Shown here piece by piece: positions 56,724 through 64,000 of a DNA stretch of 64,000 bases. Where the stretch lies: NCBI GenBank assembly GCA_030847615.1, contig JAUMIR010000001.1:267901187-267965186 (forward strand). Reading direction: 5' to 3'. How positions within the stretch are numbered: position 1 is the first letter of the stretch; every line of letters starts with the position of its first letter. This stretch comes from Gambelia wislizenii (taxonomy: Eukaryota; Chordata; Lepidosauria; Squamata; Crotaphytidae). Below the pieces are notes generated by a model. That model was given only the letters and a program-made list of their open reading frames with translations, searched no databases and was not told the origin of the DNA. The translations under genes were made by a program, and so were the position numbers.

Positions 56724-57516
56724 CCTTTCATGGTGTAGTAGTTTGAGTGTTGGAGTAGGACCCTGGAGGCCAGGGTTTGTATCCCCACTTAGGCATGGAA
56801 ACACACTAAGTAATCTTGGGTAAGTCACACTCTCAGAGGGCTCATCTACATGGGCTAGAATATGCCAGTTTCCCACCAGTGTATTCTGGCCCTGGATCAG
56901 GCCCATTGCTTCCATGTTACATGCATGAAATGGGATGGAGTTCACATGGACACACCAGCCTGTCTCTGCAGCCACCATTGCTGCCATCCATGTCATACTC
57001 TCTGAAGCTAGGAAGGAGGAATGCAGCATGTGATCAAGGCCCCCTGTATGTGACCAGCCTTGGTCATATGCTGTGGGCCTGCTTCCCAGCTTTGGAGACT
57101 GTGATGCAGATGGAAACAGTGGCAGCTGCAGAGTCTGACAGAGTCTGTGGGCATGGCAGTATGTCCTCCTGTGGTTCTGTGGGGCCCAATCCATTTTTTC
57201 AAGAATGAGGCAGTTTCCCCCCAGTATTTTGTTGGAACAGTTTAATGGGTTTTACCCCATCTTTGCCCCACCTTTGCCCCAGAGGTCATGAGGACTGCCT
57301 GGGGGCAAAACAGGACAAGATCCCTGCATGGTATGGACTGCGGGGCGCCAAGACAGGGCTTGCCAGGATAAACAGACTGTCTAGACAAGGCCTCAGAGGA
57401 AAGCATTGGCAAAAATCCCTCTGAACAAATCTTACCAAGAAAACCCTGTGATAGGTTCATCTTAAGATCACCATAATTAAGAAATGACTTGAAGGCACAC
57501 AACGACAACAGTTATC
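56724..57516 (+). mobile_element. Sauria-type SINE (tRNA head, BovB-like tail) split by a MITE
   Basis: The head shows an A box GGTGTAGTAGTTTGAGTGTT (56730-56749) and a decayed B box GGGTTTGTATCCCC (56775-56788), then TTGGGTAAGTCACACTCTC. The tail shows GAACAAATCTTACCAAGAAA and GACTTGAAGGCACACAACGA with an ACAACAG end, the BovB-like 3' part. The two pieces are contiguous once 56840-57391 is removed. It is not a tRNA gene. Confidence 0.88.
56840..57391 (+). mobile_element. hAT-like MITE, 552 bp, exact 8-bp duplication
   Basis: It begins GCTCATCTACATGGG and ends CTGTCTAGACAAGGC; the ends are imperfect inverted repeats. CTCAGAGG occurs directly on both sides (56832-56839 and 57392-57399), and the SINE sequence it sits in normally has this 8-mer once. 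An 8-bp duplication fits the hAT superfamily. No transposase ORF. It is the same family as 45745-46262. Confidence 0.88.
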
Positions 57517-57925
57517 AGGTTGACACAAAGTCTCTCACCTGCCTCTCACATAGCCAGCCATCTTTCACATCAGCTCCTATCAATCACCCAGACACATTGT
57601 GTTGGCTTTAATGGGCTTTTAAAACCCTAAAGATTTTGGAATCACTTTATCTAAGTAAGAGCTACAGTGGTGTGAACCTGCCCAGACTTCAAGATGAGTC
57701 AAAGAGGACCTGTTCTCTGATTCACCAATGTGAGCCATTAGGTTGAAAAAAACTCAAACAGCACTGCTTATTCAGCAATTCCCATAGGATAGGGCTTCTG
57801 TCCATACCATTCTTGAAAATTCTGTAGACTGTAGTAACTTTTAGCTCAGTTATCTCCCCATCTAAGCAAGAGGAGGATTCACAACTTTATTTTAGCAGGT
57901 CTAAACTTTATCAACAACAACTGTT
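57517..57925. other. anonymous intergenic DNA
   Basis: No gene or nameable repeat. Confidence 0.5.
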
Positions 57926-58545
57926 GTTGTTATTGTTATTTCTTACCTGCCTCTCCCCAAGGCTCGAGACAGGGTACAACATACATTAAAATGCAATATA
58001 CTGTATTACTAAATGCACAAAACCATTTAACTCTTAGGTTAAAACACATAAATGAAAGATTATAACAACCATTACACATTAAAATCATCTGTACAATTAT
58101 GTGTACATAGAGTTAAAATATACCAATTTAAAGTTCATAGTTTAAAATCTACTGGGTAGACTTGTTGGAAGAGATAGGTCTTTAATACTGGTTTAAATTC
58201 AGACAGCATGTTTAACTGTCAAAGCTCTTCTGGCAGGTCATTCCACAGTCTATGGGTGGCTGAGGAAAAGGTCCTCTGGCTGACAGTGTAGTCATAGCTG
58301 GTTCAGGTTACCTGCAGGATCAACTCCTCCTGTACAATTACCTCCTCCTGTACTAGTAAATGTAAATGTCCCCCAGAAGACCTGAGTGTACAGGGTGAAT
58401 TGTAGAGGAGGAGGTGATCCTACAGGTAACCTGGACCCATGAAGACCTTTAAAAGTAATAAACAACACATTGTACTTTATGGAGGTATAATGGTAGAAAG
58501 CAGTGCTGCCTGAATTATGGGAGCAGAAGATCAAAAACAAAAGAC
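57926..58545 (-). mobile_element. L2-like LINE 3' end, minus strand
   Basis: It starts at a TTGTTATTGTTATT-type tail complement, then CTGCCTCTCCCCAAGGCTCGAG. It includes the phrase TTCCACAGTCTATGGGTGGC, the counterpart of the GTTCCAGAGGGTGGGAGC phrase in the copy at 21197-21752. An internal inverted duplication lies at 58300-58435 (CAGGATCAACTCCTCCTGTA against TACAGGGTGAATTGTAGAGGAGGAGG...CTACAGGTAACCTGG). Confidence 0.6.
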
Positions 58546-58965
58546 CCTAGATCCAGGAATGGAAAATGGTAAGTAACCTTAGCTCTGCTGAATAGTTCTG
58601 TCTATGGGGTAGCTTCAGAAATCTATGTTCTGCACATGACAGCTGCAATTACCACAAATAGCTTGTTCATTACATGGTAATTCACAGCAAAATGGTAGTT
58701 TAATATTTTAAAAGATGTAGCCGTCAATGGGAATAAAGCACTCACATAATGAGATTTGTTTTTGCAGTGTGACTAGGTTATTAACAAAGCAGTTGAATCC
58801 ATCCTGAACTGGCAAGAACTTGAACTCTGTTTAAATTAAATAAAATCAGTCTCACCTACCATGCTGAGCAGTGTCGCAGTCTGTGAGACGCCTCCATTAG
58901 GAAAGAGGCCAGGTTAAATACATCATGGCACTGTGCACCACAATGGAGAGTATAGGAGGCAGAGT
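58546..58965. other. anonymous intergenic DNA
   Basis: No gene is recognised. Confidence 0.45.
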
Positions 58966-59339
58966 TGGAGGGTTTATAAGCTCCTGTCACCCTCCTCCTC
59001 TCCCTCTTTGACTGGATGTCATCTCCTCAGAGCGAACAAGCTGGTCAAGGTTTGGCAGCATGAGTCAAAGCGAGCAAGTGATCAGAAGAGAGCAGAGGTG
59101 AGCTAGCAGCAAAACAACAGATCTGAGAAGAGCGATGAATGTGTTCAGTGAAGGGCTGCTGAATGGTTTAGTGGGCTGATGGGGCTAGCTATGCTACAAG
59201 ACAACAAGGTCCTTTAGATTTGCCATTGTGTGGTCTGCAGTCTCTCAGTCTAGGAGTTGAGGGGGGGAGTGCTGGGCTTCTTAAGTGGTGGGTGGTCTCT
59301 GGTTGGGCAGAGCAATCTGTAGCAGTGGGGAGGCTAGGC

Positions 59340-60200
59340 TAAGGCCGGGCCTGGGGTGATTTAGCAGCCCCAGGCCTCAATCAATCCAACAGACAGCCAG
59401 GTCTGGAGGTGTGGTCAACCCCCTTTACCTTGCAACTGGGTCAATAGGCCTTGATTGGGCCAGGTGGAGGTTCAATCTAAACTTCTAAAGCTTGCAATTC
59501 CACCTGTAGGCCTTACTTAGGACAAGAGACCACATGGTTTGACAGGCCTTGCAGGACCCTATTAAGCCAATAGGTCTTATGTAGGGCACAATGTATTGCC
59601 CTTAGGCTAAGTCACCATAGGCCAAGACAGCAGGCCACATTTGGCTTGATCATTTGTAGGCCTCTGTTGAGCCCATAGGCCCTTGTCAGGCCACCATGTG
59701 ACATGTAGGCCATGATTAGGCCTTTAATTAGTTTAGGCCTGTAGACCCCTCTTTAGTCCAAACCCCAGTTAGGCATGCAGGCACTTCCTGAGATTATGCT
59801 AGACCTGTATGCCTCTGATAAGGCCTTTAGACCTCTGTCAGGCCTGCAGGACCCTCACTGTTGACCAATTTTGTCTCCATTCAGGACTATTGATCCACAG
59901 GGAGAGCTGGATAAAAAAAATGAATGTTTTTGTTGTTGTTGTTGGTCTCTGTGAGATTCCTCTAGGCCTTTAGGTCTGTGCAAAGCTTTAGCAGGGATAC
60001 AGGCCCCAGTTGGGCCAGGCTTGGTCATTGCAGGCCCCAGTTGGGCCTTGGATAGGCAGGCTTTTAAGCCACTGTAGGCATGATTGGGCCTTTTAGGCCC
60101 AAGTAAGCCTGGTTTAAGTTAGTTTGGTATTGGTTGGGCCTTACTTGGGCCACAGGCAGCAGCTGGACTTTGCCAGGGCCCAACTGGGCTGGTCAGTCTA
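59340..60200. repeat. diffuse AGGCC/GGGCC-rich repeat tract
   Basis: Dozens of short words such as TAGGCCT, GTAGGCC and GTTGGGCC recur at irregular spacing, with a (GTT)n run at 59928-59943. It occupies the same place in the second Ngaro relic as the 105-bp array in the first. There are no long ORFs. Confidence 0.6.
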
Positions 60201-60823
60201 AACCAGTAGGTACTTCTTGTGTTGTTTGTTGAACTAGGACTATTGTTTTCCTTTAGGTTTATTTATAGGGCCCTAGAAAGGTGGCTGTGGATCAAAAGGG
60301 AATGGTCCAGATAAAAGGCAAGCACTGAAGCATTTGCATCTGCAGGCAACACCTTCATTAGAAGCTGAAGGGGAGGGTATATTGGTGGATAGTTTGGCCA
60401 GGCTGGTCAAATTGTACAGAAGGCCCAAAGCATTGGTTTGGTCTCAGGATACCCAAGGACAGCAGCAGAAATGGCTGTGCTGGAAGTTTGGTGTTGAAGG
60501 TGTATGCACACACTGCCTGTGTTAGTTCAAGCATGAATGTTCAGTCTGTGGAGGGCCCCATTCCTTTTGGTATTAATTATCCCAAAGAAAGAGGTCAATC
60601 CGGTATTAGCAAGGAGCAGCAATTGGATAAGAAGGGGGTAGGAAATGCTCCCCCACCTCCTAAATGGGCCCAGCTCCATTCATTTTTATAGGTTATCAGC
60701 CTTGCTGCAATTGCACCCAGATTGAGTAGCAGCACATTATTTGGAGGAAGGGTTAGGGTATGTTTTAGGATTCCATTTCAAGGAGTTTGTCATCCTTATA
60801 GTTCTAAGAATCTAAAGTCAGTA

Positions 60824-62311
60824 CAGTCATCCCTTCCTATTTGCAGGGGGTAGGAGCGGAGCACCACTGCGAAAGTGAAAAAAGCACAAATAAAAAAAGC
60901 ATGCAAAAAAAGACCTAAAAAGCCTGAGTTGACTTATACAAGGTCAGTATGATTCCTTTGTCTGCCATGGTGCTGCTTCTGCTTTTAAGGTTTCCCTGCC
61001 ATGATGGGATGGAGTGGGAGGGGTAGAATGGGTATCTTTCAGGCTTCCCCCGCATGGATTAAGCCCTGGCATGAACTCTGCAGGGCAGAAAGGGGTTGGA
61101 CTGGATGGCCCTTGGGGTCTCTTCCAACTCTGTGATTCTAGGATGGTGTCTTCCTGCAGGGCAGAAGGGGGTTGGACTAGATGGCCCTCGGGGTCTCTTC
61201 CAACTCTATGATTCTATGATTGTGTATTCCTACATGGCAGAATGAGGTTGGACTGGATGGCCCTTGGGGTCTCTTCCAACTCTGTGAGTCTAGGATGGTG
61301 TCTTCCTGCATGGCAGAATGGGGTTGGACTGGATGGTCCTTGGGGTATCTTCCAACTCTATGATTCTATGATTGTGTCTTCCTGCATGGCAGAATGGGGT
61401 TGGACTAGATGGCCCTTGGGGTCTCTTCAAACTCTAGAATTTTAGGTTTGTGTATTCCTGCTGGGCAGAAAGGGGTTGGACTAGATGGCCCTCAGTGTCT
61501 TTTCCAACTCTAATGGTTCTATGATTCTATCATGCATGTTCCTGCAGGGCAGAAGGGGATTGGACTGAAAGGCTCTAGGGGTCTCTTCCAACTCCAGGAG
61601 TCTAGGATTGTGTATTCCTGCAAGGCAGAAAGGGGTTGGACTAGATGGCCCTTGGGGTCTCTTCCAACTCTAATGGTTCTATGATTCTATCATGCATGTT
61701 CCTGCAGGGCAGAAGAGGGTAGGACTGGATGGCCCTTGGGGTCTCTTCTAGCTCTAGGATTAGAAGATTGTGTCTTCTTGCATGGCAGAATGGGGTTGGA
61801 CTAGATGGCCCTCAGGGTCTCTTCAAACTAGGATTCTAGAATTGTGTATTCCTACAGGGCAGAAAGGGGTTGGACTAGATGACCCCTGGGGTCTCTTCCA
61901 ACTTTGTGATTCTAGGATTGTGTCTTCCTGCATGGCAGAATGGGAAGTTGCAGGAAAGAGCACACACCACAGATTAAGCCCTGGCATGGACTCTTGGAGC
62001 TTGCTCTCTGCCCATGGGAGGTTTCCCTGTCACGGAAGAGACAGTAATATCCTCTTCTTTCGTGCAACCTCTCCCACCAGAGAGCAAGCTCCAAGAGTTC
62101 ATGCCAGGGCTTAATCCATGCCCGAAGAGCCTGAAAGAAGCCCCATCACCCTCTGCTTTCTCTGATGCAGTGCAAAGCCCCTCCAAAGAGAGAGCAGGGG
62201 ATGTTCCTTCCTTCAGAGTCTGCTGGCAAGGAGTAGGCTCAGAGAGTTTAATCAAATCCATGAATACACAAAACTGCGAAAGGGAAATACGTGAATAGGA
62301 AGAGACTACTG
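60824..62311. mobile_element. mariner-type MITE, 1.49 kb, carrying a CR1-tail array
   Basis: The ends CAGTCATCCCTTCCTATTTG and the complement of CAGTAGTCTCTTCCTATTCA are inverted, with TA on the left and CA (a mutated TA) on the right. The ends resemble those of the nested element at 26310-27307. Inside, 61036-61078 and 62097-62141 are inverted arms (sharing ATGGATTAAGCCCTGGCATG). A second inverted pair lies at 61970-62000 and 62080-62110. Between them is the CR1-tail array. It interrupts the RT frame of the second Ngaro relic. Confidence 0.78.
61083..61945 (+). repeat. CR1-tail minisatellite, 11 units of about 76 bp
   Basis: The phrase GGTTGGACTGGATGGCCC with its followers CTCTTCCAACTCT and GATTCTA recurs at about 61094, 61171, 61246, 61322, 61397, 61473, 61559, 61633, 61719, 61793 and 61868. 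Intervals are 74-77 bp, with two of 86 bp. Each unit equals the terminal part of CR1 (from CCTGCATGGCAG to the ATTCTA end). A twelfth unit starts near 61927 and stops early. Units differ from each other by several percent. Confidence 0.9.
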
Positions 62312-62530
62312 CATTAGGTTTTGAACATGTAGTTAGGAGAAAGATTCAGAAGGAGGTCTCAGAGGGGATGGTAGTCAGTCCCTTCCTTTCACTCCATGTT
62401 CAAATTTAAGGGTGTCTCCTCTTGCTGTTGTGCTGAAGAAAGATCCTGGTGGATACAGAATTATTCACCATTTGTCCTATCCAAAATGTGAGTCAGTTAA
62501 TTATGCTATTCCTGCTGAACTGTGAAAGAG

Positions 62531-63671
62531 CTACATTAGAAAGAGTTATATTAGGAGAGGACTTCCAGGTGAGAAAATGGTGGGCTGACATCCCTTCATG
62601 GAGCTCCATGAAAGGGAAAGCTGCAGTGACAGTCATCACCAGCTCGGAGGCAAGTTCCAACTGGTGATTCTCTCCCTAGAGAAACAGAGAGTGAAGAGAT
62701 TGCCCACATGAGTTCTAGAGCCTTTGCCAAGCTCCTGGGGACCATAGAGGTTGATCACAAGCAAAGTGGAGGGGGGGGGAACCACAGGAAACTCCCATCA
62801 AGCTCATGCTGTTGTACATTCACCTATAAAGGACACTGAGCCAGCAATCTCACTTTCTTTATTACTTCTTAATAACAACTGGAATTGTTTGAGCTTAAAC
62901 CAAAGGAGATCTTTAATTCAGTTACATCATTACTCTGGTGAGTTTCCTGCTTTCCAAAATATTATGAGATATTTTAAGGACTATTTTTGAGACTTCTAGG
63001 ATCGCATTTTGAAAGAAGAAAGTTTATTAAGAGTGTGACTTTAAAATTTAAAACTGACAAAAGGGTATAGTAACATCAAAAGTTGGAAAGTTATTTTTTA
63101 AAGTTTTAAGACTGGCTTTCTTTTTCTTTTTTTACAAGTGCTCTGCAAGTGAAAAACAGATTAATTAATTAATTAATTAACAGATCAGTTTGTTATGGAA
63201 AAGTGGATTTAGTATGTCTGGGAGAGGATTCCCATGGACAGCAATTTGAATAACAAGAGAAACTAAACAGTCAGGCTGCCTCATTGCAACACTATCTGAG
63301 GAGCTACTGCAGAAATAAAAGTGTTAACCCTATGTATGCCAAGTTTTTCTTCAATAGAAGAATGTGAATGATTCAACCCCCAGAAAATGAATGCAACCCT
63401 TCAATTTGGCAGGAGATATGGGAGGAATTTGAATTGATGAAAAATGATTACAAGAGCTTCAGATTAGCAAATAGATGTGATGGAAGTCAGAGAATCAGAT
63501 GGAGGGGAAATATTGGAGTGTAGAAGGAAAATTGAGGATGGGGATTTGCAGCCAGACGGATATGACTATAAAGATCTTGGACGTTTCTGAAGGAACCAGA
63601 GGAGAGTATTGGTTATATTGGAAATAACAGAGAAGATAGGAACAACATTGGGGACATGGAAAAGGAGAAGA
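62531..63671. other. anonymous intergenic DNA
   Basis: No gene is recognised. A TTAATTAATTAATTAATTAA microsatellite lies at 63161-63180 and a G run at 62770-62780. From about 63200 to 63670 the DNA is purine-rich with GGAG and GAAGA words. It could be part of a LINE leader, but nothing specific is seen. Confidence 0.45.
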
Positions 63672-64000
63672 GAATCATAGAATCATAGAATTGCAGAGTT
63701 GGAAGAGACCACGAGGGCCATCCAGTCCAACCCCCCTGCCACGCAGGAAATCACAATCAAAGCATCCCCGACAGATGGCCATCCAGCCTCTGTTTAAAGA
63801 CCTCCAAGGAAGGAGACCCCACCACGCTCCGAGGGAGTGTGTTCCACTGCCGAACAGCTCTTACTGTCAAAAAGTTCCTCCTCATGTTGAGGTGGAATCT
63901 CTGTTCCTGGAGCTTGCACCCATTGCTCCGTGTTCCAGTCTCTGGAGCAGCAGAAAACAAGCCTGCTCCATCCTCAGCGTGACATCCCTTCAAATACTTA
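63672..64000 (-). mobile_element. CR1 LINE 3' end, minus strand, cut by window edge
   Basis: It begins with the CR1 tail complement (AATCATAGAATCATAGAATT), followed by the CR1 3' UTR. The last 79 codons of ORF2 on the minus strand (63757-63993) include E-D-G-A-G-L-F-S-A-A-P-E-T and R-A-V-R-Q-W-N-T-L-P-R-S-V. The sequence is almost identical to 35610-35937 and has no stop in the visible part, so it is a young copy. The rest lies beyond 64000. Confidence 0.93.

Larger units (their letters stand above)
58966..62530 (+). mobile_element. second Ngaro-like relic, split by a MITE
   Basis: A promoter-like stretch TTTATAAGCTCCTGTCACCC (58971-58990) and leader are followed by AGGCC-rich leader repeats (59340-60200). 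Then a Gag C-terminus (60300-60690), the start of the RT protein (60700-60823), an inserted MITE (60824-62311) and the continuation of RT (62312-62530). The order and protein similarity follow the element at 49690-56480. It breaks off at about 62530, within RT. Confidence 0.7.
60300..62530 (+). pseudogene. Ngaro Gag zinc-knuckle end and RT start, relic
   Basis: From 60470 the frame reads W-L-C-W-K-F, then C-T-H-C-L-C and, after a stop, F-K-H-E-C-S-V-C-G-G-P-H-S-F. This is the counterpart of L-C-R-E-F ... S-H-E-C-S-I-C-G-A-G-H-S-F in the first element. At 60715-60820, across shifts, a segment like A-A-H-Y-L-E-E-G-L-G-Y matches A-A-K-Y-L-L-E-G-F-Q-Y. After the inserted MITE, 62400-62525 reads L-R-V-S-P-L-A, L-K-K-D-P-G-G-Y-R-I-I-H-H-L-S-Y-P-K and A-I-P-A-E-L-C. 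These are the RT motifs L-R-V-L-P-L-G and F-R-L-I-H-H-L-S-Y-P of the first element. Many stops; non-functional. Confidence 0.75.

Noticed and set aside
61014..62114. Repeated W-T-R-W-P/L-D-G-P-W-G peptide ORFs
   Set aside because: They are translations of the CR1-tail minisatellite and have no coding evidence.

Overview
This window looks like repeat-rich, gene-poor nuclear DNA from a squamate reptile (lizard or snake). The organism is inferred only from the repeat mix: CR1 LINEs ending in the ATTCTATG tail, BovB-like RTE LINEs ending in an ACAACAACA tail, a tRNA-derived SINE with a BovB-like tail (Sauria-SINE type), an L2-like LINE, tyrosine-recombinase retrotransposons of the DIRS and Ngaro groups, and many small hAT-, mariner- and Harbinger-like elements. 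I recognised no host protein-coding exon, host RNA gene, CRISPR array or bacterial-type operon. Every long coding stretch belongs to a retrotransposon.

Layout. 1-3737: a decayed, internally deleted CR1. 3738-15106: mostly anonymous AT-rich DNA holding a MIR-like SINE (7.3-7.55 kb), hairpin MITEs (8.5, 10.1, 11.2 kb) and a DIRS-type tyrosine recombinase relic joined to a bare CR1 tail (11.5-12.46 kb). 15107-18860: a long minus-strand non-LTR element with an AP-type endonuclease, RT and C-terminal zinc finger (Ingi/Vingi- or RTE-like); pieces of the same family lie at 22.5-23.3 and 40.2-40.9 kb. 19.1-23.5 kb: an acidic/proline-rich relic, short tandem repeats, and a BovB-like relic split by an L2-like 3' end. 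26159-27372: a mariner-type MITE containing a larger related MITE built as a roughly 300-bp-armed palindrome. 31012-35937: the best element of the window, a nearly full-length CR1 with tandem TATA-bearing 5' monomers, an intact ORF1 (zinc finger, coiled coil, SGNH esterase) and an ORF2 broken by only one frameshift and one stop. 38.7-41.3 kb: a decayed CR1 split by a 1-kb TIR element and by another LINE. 47.6-49.3 kb: a BovB-like relic interrupted by a clean 208-bp Harbinger-like MITE. About 49.7-56.5 kb: an almost complete Ngaro-type element (TATA promoter, 105-bp repeats, Gag, RT-RNase H, tyrosine recombinase, SGNH hydrolase, poly(A) signal). 56.7-57.5 kb: a SINE carrying an hAT-like MITE with exact 8-bp duplications. 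About 59-62.5 kb: a second Ngaro relic, split by a MITE that holds an 11-unit array of CR1-tail sequence. 63672-64000: the 3' end of a minus-strand CR1 that runs out of the window.

The elements form a readable insertion stratigraphy (MITE in MITE, MITE in SINE, MITE in BovB, L2 in BovB, LINE and MITE in CR1, MITE in Ngaro). Two unrelated retrotransposon types here, CR1 and Ngaro, each carry an SGNH-hydrolase domain. The least expected structures are the CR1-tail satellite inside a MITE, the in-phase 105-bp array of the Ngaro leader, and the repeated TATA-bearing monomers of the CR1 5' end. Element boundaries are by eye unless target-site duplications are stated.
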